The notes beneath the pieces are model-generated. The model made no database searches and was not told the origin of the DNA. It was given only the letters and a program-made list of their open reading frames with translations. Source: Prosthecobacter sp. (GTDB lineage Bacteria; Verrucomicrobiota; Verrucomicrobiia; Verrucomicrobiales; Verrucomicrobiaceae). From it: a stretch of DNA of 64,000 bases. This document shows, piece by piece, positions 35,006 to 43,925 of the stretch (position 1 is the first letter of the stretch; each line of letters begins with the position of its first letter). The translations under genes and the position numbers were made by a program. The DNA lies in the NCBI RefSeq assembly GCF_034366625.1, contig NZ_JAXMIH010000008.1:372001-436000 (forward strand), written 5' to 3'.

Positions 35006-35893
35006 ATGAACAGCAACCGCCTTCACGATCACAAGTCATTCTTCAAATATGTGTCTGCGGACACGGCGAAGATTATTCTTTCGACTAGAAAGCTCCGATG
35101 GAGCATGCCAGCACTTTTTAATGATCCGTTCGACGTTCCCAAGGAACTGTTTGATGGAATTGACTCCGGTCGGCTCCACAGTGCAATCCTCAGTAAGATC
35201 GAATCCTTGATCGCAAACCCCGATCTGCCTTTCCCAGAACACCACACAGCAATGACAAAAGCGTTGCTGGCAGCCTTCTCCATGGCATCCGATGCTGAGA
35301 AAAGTGGGCTCTTAAATCAAGTTGGGTTGCTTGAGGCAGGAACAGGAAGCCAAGCTTTTAACAACATGCGGGAGCAGTGGAGGCTGATGTATGGCGAACA
35401 AAGAATTCTCTGTTTCTCTGAGCGTTGGGACTCCTCATCTATGTGGGACCGATATTCTGATGGTCATAAAGGCGCGTGTCTTGAGTTCGCTTGTATAGAT
35501 CAACTCGACAGCGTTTGGCTCATGGCGAGACCCGTGAAATATACGGACGATCCATTGCACGTGAACACCCCCGAGGGGCTTGCTGGGCTGATGCTCTACA
35601 ACATCGATTTTGCTGTGGCTAGAATCATCGAAGAATGCACACACACCAAAACCACGGACTGGGAAGCCGAGAAAGAGTGGAGAGTCGCTTCATGGAAGCT
35701 ACAATGCGAAATTGGAGATCATTCTGACTATGGTTTTCTTCCGACAGAACTAGTTGGAGTCACTTTTGGTGCATGTACTTCGGGTGATCACCGAGCCGCT
35801 CTGACCAAACTCGTTCATGAGTGTTACCCACATGCCGAGCTTTGGCAGGCATCAATCGAAGGCGGGCGAAAACTTACACGCGTAAAAAGTTAG
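35006..35893 (+). CDS. DUF2971 protein (second copy)
   Basis: 295 residues. Same architecture as the protein at 25554-26525 but strongly diverged: FFKYVSADTAKIILSTRKLR, WSMPALFNDPFDVP, ILCFSERWDSSSMWDRYSDG with HKGACLEF, and EKEWRVAS. It is clearly less GC-rich than its neighbours (AT-rich third codon positions), a sign of transfer. The genes on either side are unrelated secreted hydrolases. Function unknown. Confidence 0.85.
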   Translation: MNSNRLHDHKSFFKYVSADTAKIILSTRKLRWSMPALFNDPFDVPKELFDGIDSGRLHSAILSKIESLIANPDLPFPEHHTAMTKALLAAFSMASDAEKSGLLNQVGLLEAGTGSQAFNNMREQWRLMYGEQRILCFSERWDSSSMWDRYSDGHKGACLEFACIDQLDSVWLMARPVKYTDDPLHVNTPEGLAGLMLYNIDFAVARIIEECTHTKTTDWEAEKEWRVASWKLQCEIGDHSDYGFLPTELVGVTFGACTSGDHRAALTKLVHECYPHAELWQASIEGGRKLTRVKS

Positions 35894-35957
35894 AGGAGAG
35901 CAAGCGGCCCGAATCCGCTCGGATGATGGTTGGCATTCCGATTTCCAAATACCAAAC

Positions 35958-36902
35958 ATGCAGATGAAAACCGTCGTTACGATCACCCTTGCGTCGCTCG
36001 GCCTGTGCTGCGGATACCCACTCGCCGCCGAAGCACCGAAGCCGACGCTCGCGAATGTCGCCTACGGCCCGCACGAATCGCAGAAGTTGGATTTCTACCA
36101 GGCCAAGTCGGGCCAACCGACGCCGCTGGTGTTTTTCATTCATGGCGGCGGGTGGTTGAACGGGGACAAGGCGGGCTTCAACAATGCGGGGCAGTATCTG
36201 CCCGCCGGCATTTCGGTCGTGTCGATCAACTATCGGCTGCTCCCGCAGGCGGAGGCGGACAAGGTGGTGCCGCCGGTGAAGGGACCGCTGCATGACGCGG
36301 CGCGGGCGTTGCAGTTCGTGCGCACGAAGGCCGCCGAGTGGAACATCGACAAGGAACGCATCGGCGCGAGTGGCAGTTCGGCGGGGGCGTGCAGCGCGCT
36401 CTGGCTCGCGTTTCATCCCGACATGGCCGATCCGCAGAGCGACGATCCGGTCGCGCGCGAATCCACACGGTTGTGGTGCGCGGCGGTCACGCGTGCGCAG
36501 ACATCGCTCGACCCACGGCAGATGATCGAGTGGACGCCCAACAACACCTATGGGCCACATGCGTTCGGCTTTCGAGGTGATGTGGCAAAGAAACTGACGC
36601 CGTTCGATGAGTTCCTCGCGAAGCGGGACACCATCACGCCATGGATCGCGGAGTATTCGCCGTATGCGCTCGTCAGCGCGGATGATCCGCCAGTTTATCT
36701 GTTCTACGACACGCCGCCTGCGTTTGGGAAGCCGGAGAAAAACCCGGTGCACTCGGCAAACTTCGGCGTGGGACTGGCGGAGAAGCTCAAGAGCCTCGGC
36801 ATTGAGCATGAACTGGTTTATCCGGGCGCAACCGACGTGAAGCATGCCGACGTGCGGCAGTATCTGATCGAGAAGCTCAAGGAGCCGAGCTTGCGGAAGT
36901 AG
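35958..36902 (+). CDS. Secreted alpha/beta-hydrolase (BD-FAE-like esterase)
   Basis: 314 residues with a signal peptide. Oxyanion-hole motif VFFIHGGGWLNGDK, nucleophile elbow GASGSSAGACSALW (GSSAG), and a late His (DVKHADVRQYL) complete the esterase/lipase pattern of the bifunctional feruloyl/acetyl-xylan esterase-like group. It probably deacylates plant polysaccharides or small esters outside the cytoplasm. A second ATG two codons in (35964) is equally possible. It ends 6 bp before the convergent hicA stop. Confidence 0.85.
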   Translation: MQMKTVVTITLASLGLCCGYPLAAEAPKPTLANVAYGPHESQKLDFYQAKSGQPTPLVFFIHGGGWLNGDKAGFNNAGQYLPAGISVVSINYRLLPQAEADKVVPPVKGPLHDAARALQFVRTKAAEWNIDKERIGASGSSAGACSALWLAFHPDMADPQSDDPVARESTRLWCAAVTRAQTSLDPRQMIEWTPNNTYGPHAFGFRGDVAKKLTPFDEFLAKRDTITPWIAEYSPYALVSADDPPVYLFYDTPPAFGKPEKNPVHSANFGVGLAEKLKSLGIEHELVYPGATDVKHADVRQYLIEKLKEPSLRK

Positions 36903-36908
36903 GCGAAG

Positions 36909-37094
36909 CTACGGCGGCGGAATGTCCAGATCCTTGCAGATCTTGCGGCACAGGAAGTCGTTGATCTCACGATGCCGTGGCACGGAGGTCGATTTGCGAT
37001 TGCCGCGATGCACATAGACAGAGTGGTTGCCGCCTTCGCGCATGAACTCCGCGCCGTGGCGGTTCAAATGCGTGATCAAGTCACGCAGCTTCAT
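36909..37094 (-). CDS. hicA: HicA-type mRNA interferase toxin
   Basis: 61 residues, normal for HicA. The double-stranded RNA-binding fold is seen as MKLRDLITHLNRHGAEFMRE, GGNHSVYVH with the catalytic His in GNH, and VPRHREINDFLCRKICKDL. The ATG overlaps the hicB stop by four bases. HicA cleaves mRNA and is held in check by HicB. The gene order here is antitoxin first. Confidence 0.9.
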   Translation of the reverse strand: MKLRDLITHLNRHGAEFMREGGNHSVYVHRGNRKSTSVPRHREINDFLCRKICKDLDIPPP

Positions 37095-37309
37095 GCCAGC
37101 GCGAAGGCAAACGGTTCACGACTCACGATTTCGCCCGCCAATGCCTCCTCAGCGAGCAGGCGGTTCGCTTCCAGCACCATCTCGACCGCTTCGGGCAGAT
37201 TGGCGCGTGCTTCATCGAGCGTGGCACCCTGCGTGTTGGCTCCGGGCAGCTCCTCGACCCAGGCGATATAGCCTTCGGGGACTTGTTTGAAGACGGCGGT
37301 GAGTTTCAT
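37091..37309 (-). CDS. hicB: HicB-type antitoxin
   Basis: 72 residues: the partial RNase H fold of HicB (MKLTAVFKQVPEGYIAWVEE, LPGANTQGATLDEARANLPE) followed by AVEMVLEANRLL. No C-terminal DNA-binding domain is present, so autoregulation through HicB alone is unlikely. Further in-frame ATG codons at 37330 and 37348 exist but the family starts at MKLTAV. It forms a module with hicA. Confidence 0.88.
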   Translation of the reverse strand: MKLTAVFKQVPEGYIAWVEELPGANTQGATLDEARANLPEAVEMVLEANRLLAEEALAGEIVSREPFAFALA

Positions 37310-37357
37310 GCGGGGGAGTTTACCATACATCGTCCGCCTTGCAGCCATCTTTCCGCA

Positions 37358-38767
37358 TCAAGCCCTGCCCGTCAGCCGCTTCCACAAGCCGCGCTCGGCC
37401 GCCTGGGTCTGCACCACGCTTTGCGGCCTGGACGGCGGTGGATTGGAAGAAGGACGGCGTGAATCATTCGGACGTGCGGAGGGGCCACGCGAATCGCGAC
37501 GCTCGCCACCCTGGCCGCCTTGACCACCACGGCCGCCACCCTGACCACCCCGTCCTTGTTGTTGGCGAGGCTGGAAGGAGCGCTGATTGCGGCGTTCGGG
37601 CCGGTCATCGCTCATTGGCTGCGGGGCGGCGTTGTAGTTGAAGCCTTCGGCCTTCTTGCGCACGAGGCCGCGGTTGATGAAGCGCTCCAGTTTGCGCACG
37701 TCGTCCTGTTCATCCGGGGAAACAAAGCTGATCGCGTCGCCAATCGCGTGCGCACGGCCGGTGCGGCCAATGCGATGGACGTAATCCTCGACGATGTGCG
37801 GGAAATCGAAATTCACGACGTGCGAGATGCCGTCCACGTCGATGCCGCGTGCGGCGATGTCGGTGGCGACCAAAACACGCACCTTGCCGGTTTTGAAGTC
37901 GTCCAACGCACGCAGGCGCTGGTTTTGCGAACGATTGGCATGCAGCGTGGCGCACTTCACGCCGGTTTGTTCGAGCTTTTTGGCGATCTTGTCCGCACCG
38001 TGCTTCGTGCGGCTGAAGACGAGCACCATCTGCAGTTTGTCATCCTCAAGCAGATGCGAGAGCAGCGGCATTTTGAGGTGCTTATGCACTTCATAGACGA
38101 GCTGCGTCACCGTTTCGGCCGGATTGGCGCGTTTGCCGATCTGCACGATCTTCGGCGCGCGCTGGAACTCATGCGTGAGGCTTTCGATTTCCTTCGACAG
38201 TGTGGCGGAGAACATCAGCGTCTGGCGCTTCTTCGGCAGTTGCTGGAGGATGCGGCGGATGTCGGGCAGGAAGCCCATGTCGAGCATGCGGTCAGCTTCA
38301 TCGAGCACGAGATATTCGAGCTGCGAAAAATCCGCGCAGCCCTGCCCCATCAAATCGAGCAAACGGCCAGGGCAGGCGACAACGATGTCGCTGCCGGCGC
38401 GCAGGGCGTCCTTCTGCGGCTTTTCGCCGACGCCGCCATAAACCTTCGCAATCTTCAGCGGCAGGTGCCGCGCGTAGGCCAGCACGTTTTCCTCGATCTG
38501 CGCCACGAGTTCGCGTGTGGGCGCGAGCACGAGCACACGAGTGCGGCGGCGCTGACCCTGCGGCACTGGATGCGCCGTCAGGCGCGTGAGGATCGGTAGC
38601 GTGAAGGCTGCGGTCTTGCCCGTGCCGGTCTGCGCGATGCCGATCACGTCCCCGCCCGCGATGACCACCGGAATGGCCGCCGACTGGATCGGCGTGGGTT
38701 CCGTGTAACCGGCTTCTTGAATGGCTTGGAGAATGTGGGGATCGAGACCGAGGGCTTTAAAGGGCAT
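37358..38767 (-). CDS. rhlE: DEAD-box ATP-dependent RNA helicase, RhlE type
   Basis: 469 residues. Q motif YTEPTPIQSAAIP, motif I AQTGTGKTAAF, Ia LAPTRELVAQI, II VLDEADRMLD, III FSATLS, V ATDIAARGIDVDG, VI YVHRIGRTGR are all present. A low-complexity Arg/Gly/Gln tail (RGGQGGGRGGQGG) after residue about 395 probably binds RNA. RhlE helicases act in ribosome assembly and RNA decay. The start at 38767 fits the usual N terminus MPFKALGLDP; longer frames add non-conserved sequence. It lies 59 bp after the glycosylase gene on the same strand. Confidence 0.92.
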   Translation of the reverse strand: MPFKALGLDPHILQAIQEAGYTEPTPIQSAAIPVVIAGGDVIGIAQTGTGKTAAFTLPILTRLTAHPVPQGQRRRTRVLVLAPTRELVAQIEENVLAYARHLPLKIAKVYGGVGEKPQKDALRAGSDIVVACPGRLLDLMGQGCADFSQLEYLVLDEADRMLDMGFLPDIRRILQQLPKKRQTLMFSATLSKEIESLTHEFQRAPKIVQIGKRANPAETVTQLVYEVHKHLKMPLLSHLLEDDKLQMVLVFSRTKHGADKIAKKLEQTGVKCATLHANRSQNQRLRALDDFKTGKVRVLVATDIAARGIDVDGISHVVNFDFPHIVEDYVHRIGRTGRAHAIGDAISFVSPDEQDDVRKLERFINRGLVRKKAEGFNYNAAPQPMSDDRPERRNQRSFQPRQQQGRGGQGGGRGGQGGQGGERRDSRGPSARPNDSRRPSSNPPPSRPQSVVQTQAAERGLWKRLTGRA

Positions 38768-38826
38768 TGCACGCCCATACGCGTGCGTGAGGCAAGAAGC
38801 GAGGCGTTTAAGTGGTCCCATTGCGG

Positions 38827-39438
38827 CTACTTCCCCGCATCCGCCGCCCGCCACAGATACCACGCGGCCAGTGTGCGGTGCGGCTGCCAGCGCTCGGCCA
38901 GCAGGCGGAAGTCTTTCGGCTTGGGCATCTCATCGAGCTTCTTGGCGATGCGCCAGCCGTTGCGAACGCCGAAGTCGTCGCTGGGAAACACGTCCGGCCT
39001 GCCGAGGGTGAAGATGAGCAGCATCTCCACCGTCCAGCGGCCCACACCGCGCACTTCAACGAGGCGGGCGATCAGTTCCTCGTCACTGAGCTTCGTGGCG
39101 ACCGCACGCGTGGGAATCTGGCCGCCGAGTGTCTTCGCCGCGATGTCACGGATGGCGAGCAGTTTGCCCATGGAGAATCCGCAGCCGCGAAGCGTGGTGT
39201 CGTCCGTGTCGATCACCTGTTCCGGCTTGGGGAAGCGCGTTTTCGGGAACAGCGCCTTGAAGCGGCGCAGGATCGCCTCCGCAGCATTCGCATGAAGCTG
39301 CTGGTGCACCACGGCGCTGACCAGCGCTTCGTAGGGCGAGCGTTTTTGCGGCGCAAGTGCGCACGGACCGTGCGCCTTGATCAGGCGGCGCATGACGGGG
39401 CAGCGTTTGGAGAGGCGGGCTTCGGCTTCGGAATGCAT
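38827..39438 (-). CDS. DNA-3-methyladenine glycosylase II (AlkA-like, HhH-GPD)
   Basis: 203 residues. The helix-hairpin-helix is LVEVRGVGRWTVEMLLIFTL and the catalytic Asp lies in DVFPSDDFGVRNG; YEALVSAVVHQQLHANAAEA is the typical early helix. It excises alkylated bases in base-excision repair. No Fe-S cluster cysteines are present, which agrees with the AlkA/Mag1 branch rather than the Nth branch. Confidence 0.92.
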   Translation of the reverse strand: MHSEAEARLSKRCPVMRRLIKAHGPCALAPQKRSPYEALVSAVVHQQLHANAAEAILRRFKALFPKTRFPKPEQVIDTDDTTLRGCGFSMGKLLAIRDIAAKTLGGQIPTRAVATKLSDEELIARLVEVRGVGRWTVEMLLIFTLGRPDVFPSDDFGVRNGWRIAKKLDEMPKPKDFRLLAERWQPHRTLAAWYLWRAADAGK

Positions 39439-39497
39439 GGGAATGCGGCCATCCTGCCTGCTTCTGATTTGAGCACAAGCCCTAGGCAGATCATTTC

Positions 39498-39515
39498 GTC
39501 ATCTCGCGAGATGAC
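39498..39515. promoter_or_regulatory. 18-bp perfect palindrome, candidate operator upstream of the FHA genes
   Basis: GTCATCTCGCGAGATGAC is a perfect inverted repeat 86 bp before the FHA start codon, in a 163-bp intergenic region shared with the divergent glycosylase gene. Its symmetry and length fit a dimeric repressor site rather than a terminator, since no T tract follows. Confidence 0.5.
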
Positions 39516-39601
39516 AGCTTCGCAGCAAATGTGTGATTGATTCGGCGCGGGAAATCGAGTTTGATGCCCGACTCCCGCAGCCAGGATCCTTAAACGCGCA
39601 C

Positions 39602-42157
39602 ATGGCAAAACTCACCTTTGTACTCGAAGATGGCCAGGAAATCGTGGTTCCCCTCGCGGAGCGTGTCACCCTTGGTCGGGCGGAAGACAATGATGTGGTC
39701 GTCGATGACGACCGCATCTCGAAGCGCCATGCCGAAGTGGTGCTCAACGCGGACGGCAGCATTCAGGTCTTTGATTCGAACTCCACCGCCGGCACTTTCG
39801 TCAATGGCGAGCGCGTGCGCAGCCACACTATCACCCATGGTGACCGGCTGGCCTTCGGGCCGCTGACCGCCGTCCTCGATCTCGAAGAGCACGCCGCCAA
39901 CGGCAATGGTGCCAAGTCGCCGCCCGCGCCCGGCAAACTGGTGAAAGGTGGCAAAATCGGAGCACGCAAAAAAGGCAAGGGTGCTGGCAAAGACCTCGCT
40001 GCGGACCGGGCAACCGCCCTTCCCGCAGAAGAGATCCTGGCACGGCGGCAGGCCGAGCAGCAGGAAGCCGCCGACATGCTGGAGGAGACGAAAACGCGGC
40101 TGCAGGCCGAGGTGGACGCCGTGCAGAAGGAACTGCGGGACTGGCAGGAACGCTCCGAAGAGGAGCGAGGCGTGCTGGAGGAGACCAAAGCGCGGCTTCA
40201 GACCGAGATTGCCGCAGCGCAGAAGGAGTTTGGCGACTGGCAGCAGCGTGCCGAAAAAGAACGCAACATGCACAACAGCCGCGTGGAGACCCTGCGTTCT
40301 GCCGAAGAACGCCTTGTCCCCATGAAGGCCGCGGTGGAGCAGGCCGAAGCGGCGCATGACGAGTGGCTCAAGGCCATCAAGGCCCTTTCCGTCCAGCACG
40401 ATGAGAGAATTGCCACCTTGCAACGCCTTGCGGTCCAGCATGACCAGAAAGCCGCTGATTTGCAGCTTCTCGCTGATGACGAGGCCACCGCAAGACGTGA
40501 GCTCGAAACTCTCGCCACGCACAGAGATCAGACGCTCGCCCATCTCCAGCAGGTCCGCACCGAGTGTGCGCGTGACGAGACCATCCTCGACGGTTTGCGC
40601 GGGCAGCTCGCCGAACTTGAAGAACGCTGCCAGGAAAGCAGAGAACTCGCCGAAGCTCGCGTGGACCAGGTGAAGGGGGCGGAAAAAAAGCTCGATCAGC
40701 TTTCCCAGCGCCGCGCCCAGACCGAAGCGCACATCAAGGAACTCAGCGGCACGGAGGAGCGGCTCGTGCAGGCCCTTGCCCGCTGCCGTGAATCTGAGGC
40801 AACCCAGGCCGCGCTCACCGCCGCCATTGCTGCGCTCGTTCAAGAGCAGCAGCGCTCCGAGGCCTTGCTCAAGGATCTCGAGTTTCGCATCGCCGCGTTG
40901 CAGGAAGACCACCGGCAGGCTTCCGCCGCCACTGGCGAGGCCCTCGCCACCCGGCAACACACGGAGGAGTCCCTGCATCGCATTCAGGGCGAACTCGCCG
41001 CATGCGAAAAGGATCTCGCCACCCGCAGCGCCGAGCTTGCCGCCGAAACGCAACACCTGGATGAAACGAAGACGCGTCGGGCTGAAATCGAGCAGCAATG
41101 CCAGGATCTCGCCGGCACTGAGCAAAAACTCGCCGGAGTGAGGCAACAGCTTGCGGCCGCCGAGAAACAGCTCGCGGAGGTGCGGGCCGCCATCAAGGCC
41201 TCCGAGTCGCAGATCGTCTGCTTGAAATCCTCCATCAAAGGTCTTGAAGGCGAGGAAGGTGCGGCGAAGGGCCGCATCGAAGTCTTGCACGCACGTGAGA
41301 AAGACCTGCGCGCCGAACTCTCCAAACTCGCCGCGTCCGAACGCAGCGAACGCGCGCGTTTTGAGGAGGTTCGCCAGCTCGCCGCCGAGGCGGAAAAGGA
41401 GCACGCCACGCAGGAACAGCAGCTCACCTCCAACATCGAGGCCTCCCGCAGCGATCTGGCGGATCTCGTCTCCAAGCTCACTCCGTTGCGCGAGTGGAAG
41501 GAGGCCATGGATCAGCTTTATGCGCGCCTCGCCACCCTGCCGCAGGATTCTCCCGAGGCGCGAGAGCTTTGGCACGAGATCGAAAAAGAAAAGTCCGGAC
41601 TCCTCGACCTTATCACCACCGCACGCACCCAGGCGCGCGCCGGTGTGCCCGAAGCGTCCCGCTCCAACGCACGCCCTGCCGTCCCGGTGAAAACCGACAG
41701 GCCTCGTACGGCCACCGGCAGTGTACTGCTTCCCGGCACTGCGCAGGAAACGACGCTTCGGTCGCGCCTCACTCACCTGCGCGAAAGCGTGCAGCGCGAG
41801 GAGTCCCGTCTCGAGCAACTGCGCCTCGAACGCACCCGTCATGAAACGCACCCGCGCCCCAGCCCCGCCGCCGATGCCATGATGCGCGAGCAAAGCCGGC
41901 ACCTTGAAAGCAAAATTCGCCAGGAAGAGGAGCGCCACCACGCGTTGCTGCGCAATATGGAAGCCTCCCAGGCCGAGGAGGAAAAGCGGCGTGAAAGACT
42001 CGCCGACATGGAGCGAAAGCTCGCCGAAATGCGCGCCGACATCACCGAAGCCGAGCGCCAGCGCAGCAGCCTGCGACAGCAGGCGGACCTCGCCCAGACC
42101 GAACTTAAAAACTACGAAGCCGCCCTCGACCGCGTGATGAAGAAGACGAAGGAGTGA
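39602..42157 (+). CDS. FHA-domain protein with a long coiled coil (first of a tandem pair)
   Basis: 851 residues. Residues 1-95 are an FHA domain (VTLGRAEDNDVVVDD, RISKRHAEV, SNSTAGTFVNGERV) that binds phosphothreonine. After a Lys/Gly-rich linker, residues about 140-840 are an almost continuous Glu/Lys/Ala/Gln-rich coiled coil, with one break (Pro/Ser/Thr-rich, residues about 695-730). No membrane segment. It resembles cytoskeletal scaffold proteins and could organise kinase substrates. The next gene encodes a shorter paralogue with a nearly identical FHA domain. ATG 39602 starts exactly at the FHA domain. Confidence 0.85.
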   Translation: MAKLTFVLEDGQEIVVPLAERVTLGRAEDNDVVVDDDRISKRHAEVVLNADGSIQVFDSNSTAGTFVNGERVRSHTITHGDRLAFGPLTAVLDLEEHAANGNGAKSPPAPGKLVKGGKIGARKKGKGAGKDLAADRATALPAEEILARRQAEQQEAADMLEETKTRLQAEVDAVQKELRDWQERSEEERGVLEETKARLQTEIAAAQKEFGDWQQRAEKERNMHNSRVETLRSAEERLVPMKAAVEQAEAAHDEWLKAIKALSVQHDERIATLQRLAVQHDQKAADLQLLADDEATARRELETLATHRDQTLAHLQQVRTECARDETILDGLRGQLAELEERCQESRELAEARVDQVKGAEKKLDQLSQRRAQTEAHIKELSGTEERLVQALARCRESEATQAALTAAIAALVQEQQRSEALLKDLEFRIAALQEDHRQASAATGEALATRQHTEESLHRIQGELAACEKDLATRSAELAAETQHLDETKTRRAEIEQQCQDLAGTEQKLAGVRQQLAAAEKQLAEVRAAIKASESQIVCLKSSIKGLEGEEGAAKGRIEVLHAREKDLRAELSKLAASERSERARFEEVRQLAAEAEKEHATQEQQLTSNIEASRSDLADLVSKLTPLREWKEAMDQLYARLATLPQDSPEARELWHEIEKEKSGLLDLITTARTQARAGVPEASRSNARPAVPVKTDRPRTATGSVLLPGTAQETTLRSRLTHLRESVQREESRLEQLRLERTRHETHPRPSPAADAMMREQSRHLESKIRQEEERHHALLRNMEASQAEEEKRRERLADMERKLAEMRADITEAERQRSSLRQQADLAQTELKNYEAALDRVMKKTKE

Positions 42158-42279
42158 TGCTCCACAGCACGCCGCCACGACCGTTCCCTGCATCATTTCA
42201 CGAACGAAACAAAAGCCTGATTGATTCCACGCTCGTAATCGTCATTGCTGGCGCGGTTACCAGCGGTAAAAACTCCCCC

Positions 42280-43884
42280 ATGGCAAAACTCACCTTTGTT
42301 CTCGAAGACGGACAGGAAGTGGTGGTTCCCCTCACGGAACGCATCACCATTGGTCGTGCCGAGGACAATGACGTCGTGGTGGACGACGAACGCATCTCGA
42401 TGCAGCATGCCGAGCTGCTGCAGAACGCGGATGGCAGCATCCAGGTCTTCGATTTGAAGTCCGGCGCCGGCACCTTCGTCAACGGGGAGCGCAAGCTGAG
42501 CTGTACTCTCCTTCATGGCGACAATCTCGCCTTCGGTCCGCTGACCGCGCGGCTTGATCTGGAGGATCTGGACACATCCACGACGCAGGTTTCCGCACCA
42601 CCAGAGAGCACGCCTGCAACTCCATCGCCCGACGCTGCAGACGCGGAAACAATCGCTCAACTGGAAGCGGAGAAAGAACGCCTGAAAGCCGAGGTGGATG
42701 CCATTGAAAATGAACTGCGCGACTGGGAGAAACGTGCTGAAAAGGAACGCGCCCTGCACCTCGCCCGCATCGAATCACTCCGCGCCGAGGAAGAACAGCT
42801 TTCTCCGCTGAGGACCGCCGTGCAGCAGGCCGAATCCGCCCACCACGAATGGATCGAGGCCATCCAGACGCTTTCCAGCCAGCATGAGAAACAATCTGCT
42901 GCCACGCAGCTTCTGGCAGACCAGCATCAGGAAAAAACGACATTGCTCCGGCAACTTGCCGCCGAAGCCGCCGCCGCCCAGCAGGAGATCGAAGATCTCA
43001 CCGTGCAAAGGGATCAGGCGCGTGACCACCTCAAGCAGGTGCGTGATGAGTGCGAGCAGGACGAGGCGGTGCTGAACTCTCTGCGCCAGCAGATCATCGA
43101 GCATGAGACACGCATTCAGGAGGAGGAGGCCAAGCACGCCACGCTTGCCACCGCCAGTACCGCGCTTGGCGCCAAGCAGCAGCGCGCCGAGGCCGCCGTC
43201 AAAGATCTCGAATCCCTTCTCATGACCTTGGAGCAGGGCAACGCTGCCGCCGAAGGCTCGCTGCTCCGTGCGCAGGCCGACCTGGCCGCTCGTGAAAAAG
43301 ATCTCGCTGCCCGCAGCACCGAACTCGCCGCTGAAAACCGGAGACTCGAGGAAACCAAGACGCGGCGTGCTGAAATCGAGCAGCAGTGCCAGGAACTCGC
43401 TGACACGAAGCAGCAACTTGCTGATGCCAGACAACGTCTTGCCGCCGTTGAGCAGCGCTATCGGGACGTGCAGACCAACGCCGACCAGGGAGGAGGACCT
43501 CAAATCGCCGCGCGGAAGACTGCCAAAGGAGACGCGCCCAAGTCTGCTCCGGAACCGGAACAAGCCGCCCAGCACGCGGATCTCACCCGCCAGATCGAAA
43601 CTGCCCGGCGTGAACTCGCTGAACTCCAGGCAAAGATCGCCCCTCTGCGTGATTTGCAGACGGGCACGCTCGAAGCACGCGCCCTTGGTGGTGGACTGGA
43701 AACTGAACAGATCGCCGCGTTCATCTCCGCACCCCGCATCGTCCAGGTTGAGTCCGTCCGCCTCGCCCCCATCCCGATGAAGTCCGAGCGTGTTCGCAGT
43801 CCGGGCACCGGCAGCACGCCGCCAGCATCGAAGCCGGTCGCCACCAAGTCCGCCCCGCCCAAATCAAAGTCCAAGAAGAGCTGA
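42280..43884 (+). CDS. FHA-domain protein with a coiled coil (second of a tandem pair)
   Basis: 534 residues. The FHA domain (ITIGRAEDNDVVVDD, RISMQHAEL, KSGAGTFVNGERK) is close to that of the upstream gene, and the coiled coil shares segments such as EETKTRRAEIEQQCQELA, so the two arose by duplication. Ser-Met-Gln-His replaces Ser-Lys-Arg-His at the phosphopeptide loop, which could change specificity. The C-terminal tail is basic and Pro/Ser-rich (PKSKSKKS). It starts 122 bp after the first gene. Confidence 0.85.
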   Translation: MAKLTFVLEDGQEVVVPLTERITIGRAEDNDVVVDDERISMQHAELLQNADGSIQVFDLKSGAGTFVNGERKLSCTLLHGDNLAFGPLTARLDLEDLDTSTTQVSAPPESTPATPSPDAADAETIAQLEAEKERLKAEVDAIENELRDWEKRAEKERALHLARIESLRAEEEQLSPLRTAVQQAESAHHEWIEAIQTLSSQHEKQSAATQLLADQHQEKTTLLRQLAAEAAAAQQEIEDLTVQRDQARDHLKQVRDECEQDEAVLNSLRQQIIEHETRIQEEEAKHATLATASTALGAKQQRAEAAVKDLESLLMTLEQGNAAAEGSLLRAQADLAAREKDLAARSTELAAENRRLEETKTRRAEIEQQCQELADTKQQLADARQRLAAVEQRYRDVQTNADQGGGPQIAARKTAKGDAPKSAPEPEQAAQHADLTRQIETARRELAELQAKIAPLRDLQTGTLEARALGGGLETEQIAAFISAPRIVQVESVRLAPIPMKSERVRSPGTGSTPPASKPVATKSAPPKSKSKKS

Positions 43885-43925
43885 CCGCCCTTGGCCGCAC
43901 GAATCCGCAGACTGCCTTCCGCCCC

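Noticed and set aside
39590..42196. An 868-residue minus-strand reading frame
   Set aside because: It is the antisense of the FHA/coiled-coil gene; its Leu/Gly/Phe-rich sequence is the mirror of Glu/Lys/Ala codons.
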